Positions 1 through 7,939 are shown, numbered from the stretch's first letter. The stretch is DNA of 64,000 bases from Gaiellaceae bacterium (GCA_030446625.1 JAUJMY010000012.1:27110-91109), one strand, 5' to 3'. Translations and numbers: made by a program. Notes: generated by a model not told the origin, from the letters alone.

Positions 1-78
1 TCGATCCGCCTCTGAGACCGGCGTCAGATCGGGCGTTGTCTCACGCGCAGATCGCGCGCTCGACAGCGGATCGGCTTT

Positions 79-738
79 TCACGAGGGCTGGGCGACGATG
101 CGGATGTAGGGCTTTGGCTCCCGCCAACCCTCTGGGTAGGTCTTCCTCGCTTCGTCGTTCGAGACAGAGCCGGCGATGATCACGTCATCACCCTGCTTCC
201 AGTTGGCTGGCGTCGCCACCTTGTGCTTCGCCGTGAGCTGGAGCGAGTCGATGACCCGGAGCACTTCGTCGAAGTTGCGGCCGGTCGTCATCGGATAGAC
301 GAGGATGAGCTTCACCTTCTTGTCGGGTCCGATGACGAAGACGTTGCGGACCGTTTGGTTGTCGGCCGGGGTCCGTTCGAGCGGTTCGCCCTGAACGCTG
401 GGCGGAAGCATCCCGTAGAGCTTCGAGACCGTGAATTCAGCGTCACCGATGATCGGATAGTTCGGCGCATGACCTTGAGTCTCTTCGATGTCGGCCGCCC
501 ACTCCGCGTGGTCGTCGATCGGGTCGACAGAGAGGCCGATCACCTTCACGTTGCGACGGTCGAACTCCGGCTTGATCCTCGCCATGTAACCGAGCTCGGT
601 GGTGCACACCGGGGTGAAGTCCTTGGGGTGCGAGAAGAGCACTGCCCAAGAGTCTCCGATCCATTCGTGAAAGCTGATCGGCCCTTCAGTCGTTTGCGCG
701 ACGAAGTCCGGCGCCTCGTCACCTAGCTGAATGCTCAT
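79..738 (-). CDS. 1-Cys peroxiredoxin (Prx6 type)
   Basis: Thiol peroxidase of 219 residues that reduces hydrogen peroxide and organic hydroperoxides in the cytoplasm. The peroxidatic cysteine is C45 in the motif FTPVCTTELG; no other cysteine is present, so it belongs to the 1-Cys Prx6 group and needs an external thiol. The long C-terminal extension (about residues 165-219) is the Prx6-type dimerisation arm. The ATG is preceded by AAGGAG at good spacing. It is transcribed alone, with a promoter-like region and a palindrome upstream (787-805). Confidence 0.95.
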   Translation of the reverse strand: MSIQLGDEAPDFVAQTTEGPISFHEWIGDSWAVLFSHPKDFTPVCTTELGYMARIKPEFDRRNVKVIGLSVDPIDDHAEWAADIEETQGHAPNYPIIGDAEFTVSKLYGMLPPSVQGEPLERTPADNQTVRNVFVIGPDKKVKLILVYPMTTGRNFDEVLRVIDSLQLTAKHKVATPANWKQGDDVIIAGSVSNDEARKTYPEGWREPKPYIRIVAQPS

Positions 739-786
739 CTACGTCTCCTTGTCTCCGCTCGCGTTACGCACGACCCCACTTTACTT

Positions 787-805
787 TGTATAGCACGCGG
801 CGTGC
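787..805 (-). promoter_or_regulatory. Possible promoter and operator of the peroxiredoxin gene
   Basis: On the minus strand a TATACA hexamer (787-792) is immediately preceded by the perfect 6-bp inverted repeat GCACGC-C-GCGTGC (793-805), about 50 bp ahead of the peroxiredoxin start. A palindrome in the -35/-10 spacer is a usual place for a repressor or redox regulator. No convincing -35 hexamer is visible, so the promoter call is tentative. Confidence 0.3.
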
Positions 806-902
806 GTCGATCTCCCCGCACACCGGGGCGACGTCTTGACGGCAAACTCGGCGCTAGCCTCGAGTACGCGCGTGCGTGGGGAGGCGGCGTCTGGTAAGAC
901 AC

Positions 903-928
903 CAAAGGCCCTCGTTGGAGGGCCTTTG
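903..928 (-). terminator. Hairpin terminator downstream of the initiator tRNA
   Basis: A perfect 10-bp stem (AAAGGCCCTC / GAGGGCCTTT) with a 4-nt loop lies 3 nt beyond the 3' end of the tRNA. There is no long T tract on the minus strand, so it may be a weak terminator or a 3'-processing stem. Confidence 0.6.
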
Positions 929-931
929 CAG

Positions 932-1005
932 TAGCGGGGGCAGGATTTGAACCTGCGACCTCCGGGTTATGAGCCCGGCGAGCTACCTGACTGCTCCACC
1001 CCGCG
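932..1005 (-). tRNA. Initiator tRNA-fMet (anticodon CAT)
   Basis: A 74-nt cloverleaf starting CGCGGGGTGGAGCAG with anticodon CAT. Initiator signatures are present: an unpaired 1-72 position (C1, U72) and three consecutive G-C pairs at the bottom of the anticodon stem. The T-loop reads GGTTCAAATCC. The 3' CCA is not encoded. The C1-U72 form is usual for actinobacteria. A stem-loop follows directly downstream. Confidence 0.95.
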
Positions 1006-1068
1006 TCGCGGGCGCGAGTATAGCACCGGCGCGTGGCGCTTTCGGCGCGCGCGTCTAGCATCGGCGGC

Positions 1069-1374
1069 GTGCTGATCCTCGTCCTCGGCTTGCTGTCGCT
1101 CGCGCTCGTCCTCGCGGCGGCCGTGTTCGCCATCCGGCGCGGGATCGCGCTCTACGGGCAGGTCCGGGCGTCGGTGGCAGCGATGGGGGACGCGACGAGG
1201 GCGGTCTCGTACGCAACCGCCGCGCTCGCCACGCTCGGGCTCGACACGTCGCCCCTCGACCGCTCGCTCGCGCGGCTCGCCGCCTCGCGCGCGCAGCTCC
1301 GCGTCCTGCTTGCGGCGCTGGCCGACGCGCGGGCGGCGGCAGGGCGGCTCGGCGACGTGGTGCCGCGCAAGTGA
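1069..1374 (+). CDS. Small single-pass membrane protein, function unknown
   Basis: About 101 residues from GTG 1069; an in-frame GTG at 1033 would add 12 residues, but 1069 places the hydrophobic helix (LILVLGLLSLALVLAAAVF) right at the N-terminus. The rest is alanine- and arginine-rich helix, plausibly a short coiled coil in the cytoplasm. It overlaps the exopolyphosphatase start by 4 nt (GTGA), so the two are probably translationally coupled. I recognise no family. Confidence 0.6.
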   Translation: MLILVLGLLSLALVLAAAVFAIRRGIALYGQVRASVAAMGDATRAVSYATAALATLGLDTSPLDRSLARLAASRAQLRVLLAALADARAAAGRLGDVVPRK

Positions 1375-2333
1375 GAGTCGGCGCCGTCGATCTCGGGACG
1401 AACTCGACGCGGCTGCTGGTGGCCGACGTCGTCGACGGGCGCCTCGAGGAGGTCGAGCGGCGGCTGGCGATCACCAGGCTCGGGGAAGGCGTCGTCGCAC
1501 GCCGCCGGCTGCTCCCGCTGCCGATCGCGCGCGTCCGCAACTGCCTCACCGACTATCGCCGTGCCGCCGACGCGCTCGGCGCGGAGCGGACGCTCGCGAT
1601 CGCGACGAGCGCGGTCCGCGACGCCGAGAACGGTGAGGCGTTCCTCGGCGAGATCGAGTGGAGCTACGGGTTCGCGACGCGCCTCCTCTCGGGCGACGAG
1701 GAGGCCGAGCTCATGTTCCGCGGCGTCTCGGCGCAGCGGGACCTCCCCGCAGGAACCCTCATCGTCGACGTCGGCGGCGGGTCGACGGAGCTCGTCGTCG
1801 GGGGCCGCGACGGCGTCGAGTTCCACACGAGCCTCGACCTCGGCTGCGTGCGCCAGACGGAGCTCCACCTCGCCTCCGACCCGCCGTGCGAAGACGAGCT
1901 CGCCGCGTGCGCCGCGTCGGTGCAGACGCTGCTGACGGAGCACGTTCCCGCTGACGTCCGTCGCCGCGTCGGCCGCGCGATCGGGGTCGCCGGAACGGTC
2001 ACGTCGCTCGCAGCCCTCGATATCGGCCTCGTCGCCTACGACCGCGACCTCGTCCACGAGCACGTCCTCGACGCGGAGAGCGTCGTGCGGGAGCTCGAGC
2101 GGCTCGCGACGCTGCCGCTCGCGCAGCGGCAGCGCGTGCCGGGGCTCCAGCCGGAGCGGGCGCCGGTGATCGTCGCCGGCGCCGCGATCCTGCGCGAGGT
2201 GCTCGCGCATTTCGGTCTCCGCGAGATCGAGGCGAGCGAGCGCGACATCCTCGACGGCGCCGCGCTCGCCGCCGCGGAGCTCGCCGCGCGCGAGGAAGGC
2301 GAGGCGCCGCCCGGCGCCTACACCTGCTGCTAG
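1371..2333 (+). CDS. Exopolyphosphatase / pppGpp phosphatase (Ppx/GppA family)
   Basis: A 320-residue ASKHA-fold enzyme that removes terminal phosphate from polyphosphate or from pppGpp. Visible motifs are the N-terminal phosphate loop AVDLGTNSTRLL, the second loop LIVDVGGGSTEL near residue 128, and the adenosine-like motif GVAGTVTSLAAL. The length matches the short actinobacterial Ppx form without the C-terminal HD domain. It starts at GTG 1371 inside the stop of the preceding small membrane protein. Confidence 0.92.
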   Translation: MRVGAVDLGTNSTRLLVADVVDGRLEEVERRLAITRLGEGVVARRRLLPLPIARVRNCLTDYRRAADALGAERTLAIATSAVRDAENGEAFLGEIEWSYGFATRLLSGDEEAELMFRGVSAQRDLPAGTLIVDVGGGSTELVVGGRDGVEFHTSLDLGCVRQTELHLASDPPCEDELAACAASVQTLLTEHVPADVRRRVGRAIGVAGTVTSLAALDIGLVAYDRDLVHEHVLDAESVVRELERLATLPLAQRQRVPGLQPERAPVIVAGAAILREVLAHFGLREIEASERDILDGAALAAAELAAREEGEAPPGAYTCC

Positions 2334-2749
2334 ACGACGCCGAGTGACTCGTCCGAGTCGGCGGGCGGCGCGTCCTCCGCGAGCCGGCGCTGGAGCACGC
2401 TGCGGGAGAGGATCCCGACGAGCCGTCCGTCCTCGGTCACGGGGACGCGCTCCAGGTCGCGCTCCTCGAGCGCGCGAAACGCCTGCTCGAGCGGCATCCG
2501 AGCGTCCAGCGTCGCGCGCGGCTCCTCGGCGATCGAGGCCAGCATCGTCGTCCTCGGGTCGCGCCCCGCGGCGACGACCTCGCCGACGAGCGTGCTCCGC
2601 GTCACGACGCCCACGAGGCGGCCGTCGTCGCAGACCAGCACCGCCCGCACCTCGCGCCGCGCGAGCAGCTCCCCCGCCTCCTGTGCGGTCGAGGTCGCCG
2701 CGAGCACCCGCGGCTCGGGCACCATCGCGTCGCGGACGCGCGCCGTCAT
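2330..2749 (-). CDS. Tandem CBS-domain protein
   Basis: 139 residues made of two CBS repeats (LLARREVRAVLVCDDGRLVGVVT and RDLERVPVTEDGRLVGILS regions) and nothing else. Such stand-alone pairs bind adenosine nucleotides and act as energy or redox sensors. The gene overlaps the end of the glutamate dehydrogenase gene by 4 nt, so it is cotranscribed with it and may regulate it; that link is inference. Its 3' end overlaps the convergent exopolyphosphatase gene by 4 nt. Confidence 0.9.
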   Translation of the reverse strand: MTARVRDAMVPEPRVLAATSTAQEAGELLARREVRAVLVCDDGRLVGVVTRSTLVGEVVAAGRDPRTTMLASIAEEPRATLDARMPLEQAFRALEERDLERVPVTEDGRLVGILSRSVLQRRLAEDAPPADSDESLGVV

Positions 2750-4035
2750 GGGTAGAGGCCGCGCGCCTCGATCGCCGCGGCGACCTCGCGGATCGCGACT
2801 ACGAGCGACGCCGCGCGCAGGCTGATCTCACGCTCGCGCGCGAGCTCCCAGACCCGATCGAACGCGTCGGCCATCTTCTCGGCGAGCTTCGCGCGAATCT
2901 CGTCGCGCGTCCAGAAGAGCCGACCGAGATCCTGCACCCACTCGAAGTACGAGACGGTCACGCCGCCCGCGTTCGTGAGGATGTCCGGCAGCACGACGAT
3001 GCCGCGCTCGGCGAGGATCTCGTCCGCCTCGACGGTCGTCGGCCCGTTCGCGCCCTCGGCGACGAGCCGCGCCTCCACGCGGGCCGCGTTCTCCGCCGTC
3101 ACCTGGTCTTCCCGGGCCGCGAGCACGAGCACGTCGCACGGCAGCTCGAGCAGCTCCGCGTTCGAGATCTTGTCGCCGTGCGGGTACTCCGCGAGCGACC
3201 CGCGCCCGCGCACCCACTCGTGCATCGCCGCGACGTCGAGGCCCTCCTCGGCGTGCACGCCGCCGGAGACGTCGGAGACGGCGAGCACCGTCGCGCCCTT
3301 CGCCACGAGCTCGGTGGCCGCGATCCCGCCCACGTTGCCGAAGCCCTGGACGACGCAGCGCTGCTCCGCGAGCGGCGTCCCGAGCCGCTCGCACGCGCGC
3401 TCGGTGACCATGACGACGCCGGCGCCCGTCGCCTCGTGGCGGAAGAGCGAGCCGCCGAGCGCGATCGGCTTGCCCGTCACGATCTCGGGCACGGCATAGC
3501 CCTTCTGCATCGAGTACGTGTCCATCATCCACGCCATCGTCTGCTCGTTCGTGGCCATGTCGGGCGCCGGGATGTCCTCCTGCGGGCCGATGATCGGCAG
3601 CAGCTCCGAGGTGAAGCGCCGCGTCAGGCGCTGGAGCTCGGCGCTCGAGAGCTCCTTCGGGTTGCAGCGGACGCCACCCTTCGCGCCGCCGTAGGGCAGC
3701 CGCAGGAGCGCGCACTTCCACGTCATCCAGACCGCGAGCGCCGCGCACTCGCCGAGCGTGACCTCGGGGTCGTACCGGACGCCGCCCTTCGTCGGCCCGA
3801 GCACGCTCGAGTGCTGGACGCGGTACGCGGGGAACACCGTCGTCGATCCGTCGTCCAGCCGGACGGGGACGCTGATCATCACACCGCGCTCGGGATACCG
3901 GAGCCGCTCCGCGACGGCCGGCGCGATCGCCGCGTACGGGAGCGCCTGCTCGAACTGGACCCGCGCCTGGTGGAAGAGCGGCGTGTCCCACTCGAGCGGG
4001 ACGTCCTCGAGCCGCGCTTCCTCGATCCCGGCCAC
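2746..4035 (-). CDS. gdhA: Glutamate dehydrogenase (Glu/Leu/Phe/Val family)
   Basis: A 429-residue NAD(P)-dependent dehydrogenase interconverting glutamate and 2-oxoglutarate plus ammonia. The substrate region KGGVRYDP...LPYGGAKGG carries the conserved lysines, PAPDMATNEQTMAWMMD is the family signature, and VQGFGNVGG is the dinucleotide-binding glycine loop. The length fits the hexameric GDH group. It is the first gene of a two-gene operon with the CBS protein. Confidence 0.93.
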   Translation of the reverse strand: MAGIEEARLEDVPLEWDTPLFHQARVQFEQALPYAAIAPAVAERLRYPERGVMISVPVRLDDGSTTVFPAYRVQHSSVLGPTKGGVRYDPEVTLGECAALAVWMTWKCALLRLPYGGAKGGVRCNPKELSSAELQRLTRRFTSELLPIIGPQEDIPAPDMATNEQTMAWMMDTYSMQKGYAVPEIVTGKPIALGGSLFRHEATGAGVVMVTERACERLGTPLAEQRCVVQGFGNVGGIAATELVAKGATVLAVSDVSGGVHAEEGLDVAAMHEWVRGRGSLAEYPHGDKISNAELLELPCDVLVLAAREDQVTAENAARVEARLVAEGANGPTTVEADEILAERGIVVLPDILTNAGGVTVSYFEWVQDLGRLFWTRDEIRAKLAEKMADAFDRVWELAREREISLRAASLVVAIREVAAAIEARGLYP

Positions 4036-4088
4036 GCGCGGAGTCTAGTCCGGGCCTTGAAGCGCTCCCGCGGGTGGCCGCAGCGGCT

Positions 4089-4418
4089 TTAGTCGCTCTT
4101 GAACTCCTGGCGGCCCTGCCAGACGTCCCACAGCGACGCGCCGGAGAGATCGCCTCGCCGGCCGATCACGACCTCCCGCGCACCCGCCGTCGGCGCCACG
4201 CGACCCCGGACGAGCGTCTCGACCTCGCGCGCGTCCTCCTCCGTCGCCCACAGCGTGATCTCGAGCGCCTCACCTTCGGCGCGGCGGGTCAGGAGGAACG
4301 ACCCGATCATGTGCGGGAGCTCGGCCTGGAACGCGTCGAACTGCGCGAGCACCTCGTCGATGAACGACTCCGCGTTCTCCGCCTGCCCGACCTCATACCT
4401 GACGAGATGTGCAAACAC
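4089..4418 (-). CDS. Hypothetical protein, possible ABM-like small alpha/beta barrel
   Basis: 109 residues with no cysteine or obvious catalytic motif. The pattern FAHLVRYEV...FIDEVLAQFDAFQAELPHMIGSFLLTRRAEGEALEITLWATEEDARE resembles dimeric ferredoxin-like antibiotic-biosynthesis-monooxygenase folds, where such hydrophobic strands alternate with helices. That is a fold guess only. It stands alone between glutamate dehydrogenase and tRNA-Leu. Confidence 0.6.
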   Translation of the reverse strand: MFAHLVRYEVGQAENAESFIDEVLAQFDAFQAELPHMIGSFLLTRRAEGEALEITLWATEEDAREVETLVRGRVAPTAGAREVVIGRRGDLSGASLWDVWQGRQEFKSD

Positions 4419-4494
4419 GCCGCGTGACCTCCTCGCTCCGGGGACTGGACGTTCGTTCCCGCTCGCGCGCGGTTACAACCTCGCACGCGCTCAG

Positions 4495-4581
4495 TGCCGG
4501 GGGTGGGAGTCGAACCCACACGCCCCTCTCGGGGCACCTGATTTTAAGTCAGGCGCGTATGACCAGTTTCGCCACCCCGGC
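4495..4581 (-). tRNA. tRNA-Leu (anticodon TAA)
   Basis: An 87-nt class II tRNA: acceptor GCCGGGG / CCCCGGC with discriminator A, anticodon loop CTTAAAA with anticodon TAA, a long variable arm (GTGCCCCGAGAGGGGCGT) and T-loop GGTTCGACTCC. CCA is not encoded. Its first 20 nt are part of a 55-bp tandem duplication that leaves an extra tRNA 5' fragment upstream (4617-4671). Confidence 0.95.
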
Positions 4582-4671
4582 TCGCGCGAATGAATGTTAG
4601 GGAGCGAGGTCCTCGCACCAGTTTCGCCACCCCGGCTCGCGCGAATGAATGTTAGGGAGCGAGGTCCTCGC
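4562..4671. repeat. Exact 55-bp tandem duplication across tRNA-Leu 5' end and a gene 3' end
   Basis: Positions 4562-4616 and 4617-4671 are identical. Each copy holds the first 20 nt of tRNA-Leu, the spacer, and the last codons (E-D-L-A-P-stop) of the DUF3105 gene. The outer copies remain functional; the inner junction makes a spare tRNA fragment and a spare gene tail. This looks like recent replication slippage. Confidence 0.9.
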
Positions 4672-5326
4672 GCGCGAGGCGCTCCGGGCCCTGGAAGCCG
4701 TAGCGGTCGACGAACGCGTCGCCCGCATCCGCGTCGAATGCGCCGCACGTGGCGAGGTGGCCCTGTCCGTTCGCGTCCGGATTCGCCGCCGCCTCGTCCT
4801 CGTCGAGCGTCCACCCGGCGAACGCGATGCGGTCGCCGAGGCGCGGCAGGGGCGCCACGACGATCCCGTTCGGGTCGTCGCGGTACCACTCCAGCAGCTC
4901 GTCGACCTCGGCGCGCAGGACGCGCGACCCGTACTGGACGACGATGCCGCCGTGCTCGAGGTTGTGGACGAGCCGAAACTGCTCGATCGGCTCGTCGTAC
5001 GCGCGGAACGGGACCGGCTGCTCGTGATGCGGCCCCGACGTCGGCGGGAACGAGTTGTACTCGAAGTTCTCCTTCGGCTCCTGGATGTGCTCGCGCTGCT
5101 GCGCCGGGAACGCCTCGACGCGGCAACCGGCCTCCGCGAGGGCGTCCTCCGATCCACGCAGGAAGACGAACGCGAGGACGCCGGCGAGCGCGGCGAGCCC
5201 GAGCGCGGCCGCCACCGCCGGCACGAGCCAGCGCCTTCCAGCGCGCGGACCGTCGCCGCCCGTGCGCGCGCGCGGCGCCTGGACGGGCCGGCGTGGCGGA
5301 GGCGGCGTGCGCGACTTCTTCGCCAA
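4652..5326 (-). CDS. DUF3105 membrane-anchored protein
   Basis: 224 residues with a short basic, proline-rich cytoplasmic N-terminus, one membrane helix (WLVPAVAAALGLAALAGVLA region, about residues 33-57) and an extracytoplasmic domain. The family marks NSFPPTSGPHHE and LVHNLEHGGIVVQY are clear; the histidine-rich blocks could bind metal. Function is unknown in the family. Its last 20 nt lie in the tandem duplication described above, and the first copy of the repeat carries a second copy of its stop region. Confidence 0.85.
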   Translation of the reverse strand: MAKKSRTPPPPRRPVQAPRARTGGDGPRAGRRWLVPAVAAALGLAALAGVLAFVFLRGSEDALAEAGCRVEAFPAQQREHIQEPKENFEYNSFPPTSGPHHEQPVPFRAYDEPIEQFRLVHNLEHGGIVVQYGSRVLRAEVDELLEWYRDDPNGIVVAPLPRLGDRIAFAGWTLDEDEAAANPDANGQGHLATCGAFDADAGDAFVDRYGFQGPERLAREDLAP

Positions 5327-5389
5327 GGCGGGCGCGATGCTACCAGCGACGTTTTGTCGCTCCGAGCGCCATTCGCCCGTACATGCCTC

Positions 5390-5418
5390 TTGCTTGCGCG
5401 TGCGGCAGGGCGTATGCT
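5390..5418 (+). promoter_or_regulatory. Sigma-70-like promoter immediately ahead of a terminator
   Basis: TTGCTT (5390-5395), a 17-nt spacer, and TATGCT (5413-5418) form a good vegetative promoter on the plus strand. A transcript from it would meet the strong terminator at 5425-5470 after only a few nucleotides, giving an RNA of about 50 nt unless read-through into rmuC occurs. Confidence 0.5.
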
Positions 5419-5424
5419 CGTCTA

Positions 5425-5470
5425 GCCAGAGCCGACGGACCTTCGGGTTTGTCGGTTCTGGCGTTTTTTT
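5425..5470 (+). terminator. Very strong intrinsic terminator with UUCG tetraloop
   Basis: GCCAGAGCCGAC (5425-5436) pairs with GTCGGTTCTGGC (5451-5462) with one G-U pair, and the intervening 14 nt continue the stem to a C(UUCG)G tetraloop, for about 17 bp in all. The stem is followed by an unbroken run of eight T's (5464-5471). No plus-strand gene precedes it, so it probably ends a small RNA or attenuates rmuC. Confidence 0.85.
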
Positions 5471-5500
5471 TGCGCTGAACCTCGTACGACGTTCAGCGCA
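5471..5500. promoter_or_regulatory. 30-bp near-perfect palindrome upstream of rmuC
   Basis: Arms TGCGCTGAAC and GTTCAGCGCA are perfect 10-bp inverted repeats around CTCGTACGAC, itself almost palindromic. It lies between the terminator and the rmuC start, a natural operator position. The GAAC/GTTC half sites recall LexA boxes, but the 10-bp spacing is not the actinobacterial LexA spacing (4 bp). Confidence 0.5.
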
Positions 5501-5591
5501 CGAGGGCCGACAGCGCGAGGCGGCGGCAGAGACTCGTCGCGAGGTCCGAGCGGAGTATGTCGTCCGACGCTCCTCCTATCGTTCGTCGGCC

Positions 5592-6995
5592 GTGCTTCTC
5601 CTCGCCTTCATCGCGGGCTGCGCCCTCGGTCTCTTCGGCGCGTGGCTCGTCGTCCGCGAGCGAACGTCGCACCTCTCGCGCGCGCTCGAGCGCGCCGAGT
5701 CCGCGTGCGAGGGAAGCTCGCGGCGGGTCGCGGAGCTCGAGCCCGAGCTGGCTCGCCTGACGGCGCAGCTCGAGCACGAGCGGTCGGCGTTCGAGGACAA
5801 GGTGCGGCTTCTCCACGAGGCGCAGACGGAGTTCGCGAACACGTTCAAGGCGCTCTCCGCGGAGGCGCTCCAGCGGAACAACACCTCCTTCCTGGAGCTG
5901 GCCCGCACGCAGCTCGAGCGGTTCCAGACCGTCGCCCGGAACGACCTCGAGCAGCGACAGAAGGCGGTCGAGCAGCTCGTCTCGCCGATCAAGGAGTCGC
6001 TCGAGAAGGTCGACGGCCAGGTCCGCAGCCTCGAGCAAGCCCGCCGCGAGGCGTACGGCTCGCTGACGCAGCAGCTGCAGTCGCTCGCCGAGAGCCAGGA
6101 CAAGCTGCGGCTCGAGACCAGCAGCCTCGTGACGGCGCTCCGCGCGCCGCACGTGCGCGGCCGGTGGGGAGAGATGCAGCTGAAGCGCGTCGTCGAGATG
6201 GCGGGAATGGTCGCGCACTGCGACTTCGTCGAGCAGACGACGACGACGGACGAGGACGGGCGGATGCTGCGCCCGGACCTGATCGTCAAGCTGCCGGGCG
6301 GGAAGAACGTCGTCGTCGACGCGAAGGCGCCGCTCCACGCCTACCTCGACGGGCTCGAGGCGCAGGACGACGACGCCCGCCGGCTGAAGCTCCAGGATCA
6401 CGCGCGCCAGGTGCGCGACCACATCGCGAAGCTCGGCGCGAAGAGCTACTGGCGGCAGTTCTCGCCGACGCCGGACTTCGTCGTCATGTTCCTGCCGGAC
6501 GAGACGTTCTTCAAGGCGGCGCTCGAGCACGACCCCGCCCTGATCGAGGCCGGCGTCGACGCGGGCGTCCTGCCCGCCACGCCGACGACGCTCATCGCCC
6601 TCCTGCGGACGATCGCGTACGGGTGGCAGCAGGAGACGGTCGCGGAGAGCGCCCGCGCCGTCAGCGACCTCGGACGCGAGCTCTACGAACGCCTCGGCAC
6701 GCTGGCTCGCCACTTCACGAAGCTCGGCCGCAGCCTCGACGGCGCCGTCGGCGCCTACAACGAGGCGGTCGGGTCGCTCGAGAGCCGGGTGCTCGTCACG
6801 GCGCGGAAGTTCGAAGGCCACGGGATCCCCGCGGCCGACGTCGCCGCTCTCGCGCCCCTCGAGCGGCAGGCGCGCCCGCTCCAGGCGCTCGAGCTCACCG
6901 ACGCGGCGACCGCGCCGGCCGTCCTGCCGGTTCCTGACTCTGCGGACGAGCTTGCGATGGAGCTCGCCGTCGCACCCGACGCCGACGCGGCCTAG
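5592..6995 (+). CDS. rmuC: RmuC family DNA recombination protein
   Basis: A membrane-anchored nuclease-fold protein linked to limiting DNA inversions and recombination. From GTG 5592 the protein is 467 residues: one N-terminal membrane helix (residues 1-21), a long coiled coil (to about residue 180), then the RmuC domain with VRGRWGEMQLKRVVE, MLRPDLIVKLPGGKNVVVDAK and DFVVMFLPDE. The frame stays open upstream, but there is no ATG and the helix begins exactly at this GTG. The catalytic-looking PD-(D/E)XK residues (RPDLIV...VVDAK) are present. Confidence 0.88.
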   Translation: MLLLAFIAGCALGLFGAWLVVRERTSHLSRALERAESACEGSSRRVAELEPELARLTAQLEHERSAFEDKVRLLHEAQTEFANTFKALSAEALQRNNTSFLELARTQLERFQTVARNDLEQRQKAVEQLVSPIKESLEKVDGQVRSLEQARREAYGSLTQQLQSLAESQDKLRLETSSLVTALRAPHVRGRWGEMQLKRVVEMAGMVAHCDFVEQTTTTDEDGRMLRPDLIVKLPGGKNVVVDAKAPLHAYLDGLEAQDDDARRLKLQDHARQVRDHIAKLGAKSYWRQFSPTPDFVVMFLPDETFFKAALEHDPALIEAGVDAGVLPATPTTLIALLRTIAYGWQQETVAESARAVSDLGRELYERLGTLARHFTKLGRSLDGAVGAYNEAVGSLESRVLVTARKFEGHGIPAADVAALAPLERQARPLQALELTDAATAPAVLPVPDSADELAMELAVAPDADAA

Positions 6996-7717
6996 TCACG
7001 CTCGAGCGGGAGCCCGCGGCGCGACCAGTCGCTCCACGAGCCCGGGTACAGCTTCGCGTCCGGTCGCCCGTGCTGGGCGAGCGCGAGCAGGTCGACGCAC
7101 GCGGTGATCCCGGACCCGCAGTAGACGACGATCTCCTCGGCGTCGAGGACGTCCTGAGGGGGCGGGAACGCCTCGCCGAACGGGACGTTGCGCGCGCCCG
7201 GGATCCGGCCGCCGACTGGATCCACGTCCGCCGCGCCGCGGTAGCGCTCGGGCGACCGCGCGTCGACGATCAGCAGGCGCTCGTCGCCGAGCCTCGCCGC
7301 GAGCTCCTCCGCCTCGATCGTGTCGGCGCGCGGCCGCGGCTCGAACCTCGCAGGCTCGACCTCCTCCGCGCCGCTTCGAAGCGGCCCGTGCCACCCCTCG
7401 ATCCCGCCGCCGAGGACCGCGACGCCGTCGTGACCGAAGTGCCGCAGGAGCCACCACAGGCGCGCGGCGCCGCCGTTCATTCCCGCGTCGTATGCGACGA
7501 CGAAGACGCCGTCGCCGATCCCTGCCCGGCCGGCGGCCTCCGCGAACGCGTCCGCGGACGGCAGCGGGTGCCGGCCGCCGTCGTCGCGCGGCGGCGCGCT
7601 CAGGTCGCCGTCGACGTCGAGGAAGCTCGCTCCGGGGACGTGGCCGGCGAGGTACAGCCGCCGGCCTTCTCCCGGTGCGCCGAGCTGCCAGCGGCAGTCG
7701 ACGAACTGGTAGCGCAC
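6992..7717 (-). CDS. Thiosulfate/3-mercaptopyruvate sulfurtransferase (two rhodanese domains)
   Basis: 241 residues; transfers sulfur from thiosulfate or 3-mercaptopyruvate to a thiol acceptor. The N-terminal rhodanese domain lacks cysteine; the C-terminal one carries the active-site loop CGSGITA with C200. Short two-domain length is normal for actinobacterial forms. The GTG start (7717) touches the outer arm of the palindromic element at 7717-7939. It ends convergently with rmuC, overlapping 4 nt. Confidence 0.9.
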   Translation of the reverse strand: MRYQFVDCRWQLGAPGEGRRLYLAGHVPGASFLDVDGDLSAPPRDDGGRHPLPSADAFAEAAGRAGIGDGVFVVAYDAGMNGGAARLWWLLRHFGHDGVAVLGGGIEGWHGPLRSGAEEVEPARFEPRPRADTIEAEELAARLGDERLLIVDARSPERYRGAADVDPVGGRIPGARNVPFGEAFPPPQDVLDAEEIVVYCGSGITACVDLLALAQHGRPDAKLYPGSWSDWSRRGLPLERD

Positions 7718-7939
7718 TAGATGGTCGATGCCGCGAGAGCGTCTGCGCCGGCGCGCCGGCTGGGGTGCCTGGGGGGCGGCGGCGGTCGCTCTGCGCTGCC
7801 GGTCGCAGCGGTGAGCGGGCGGCGGCGCGAAGCGGACGCGCCGGCGGGCCGGCCGCAGGCCGGAGCGAGGGTGCGGGAGCGCCGCGAGCGCCTCAGACGG
7901 CGCGCCCGGTCACGCGAGGTCGTGGCATCGATCATCTAG
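7717..7939 (+). repeat. Interrupted palindromic element, copy A (candidate structured RNA)
   Basis: Outer arms at 7717-7736 and 7920-7939 pair over 20 positions, with two mismatches that are both G-U in plus-strand RNA. Inside are GCGAAGCGGACGC (7827-7839), a hairpin CCGGCC-GCA-GGCCGG (7849-7863) and CGAGGGTGC, which resemble the conserved blocks of copies B and C in the same order. The right arm contains the stop codon of the release-factor-like gene, and the left arm overlaps the first base of the rhodanese start codon. No gene is credible within it. It is longer and more diverged than the other copies. Confidence 0.55.

Noticed and set aside
932..1005. Odd C1-U72 acceptor mismatch in the initiator tRNA
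   Set aside because: An unpaired 1-72 position is an initiator feature, and the U72 form is normal in actinobacteria.
2344..4092. Long plus-strand open frame of 582 codons
   Set aside because: It is the antisense shadow of the CBS and glutamate dehydrogenase genes, typical of high-GC DNA; composition is Arg/Ala/Asp-rich without motifs.
4495..4671. Prophage or island attachment site at tRNA-Leu
   Set aside because: The duplicated part is the 5' end of the tRNA, whereas integrases usually duplicate the 3' end, and no integrase or foreign genes lie nearby.
5472..5499. LexA box upstream of rmuC
   Set aside because: GAAC and GTTC half sites are present but 10 bp apart, whereas the known actinobacterial LexA site has a 4-bp gap.
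7717..7939. Two 72-codon open frames (one per strand) spanning the spacer between the rhodanese and release-factor-like genes
   Set aside because: Both are arginine/alanine-rich, coincide exactly with the palindromic element, and mirror each other because of its arms. No ribosome site and no family resemblance.
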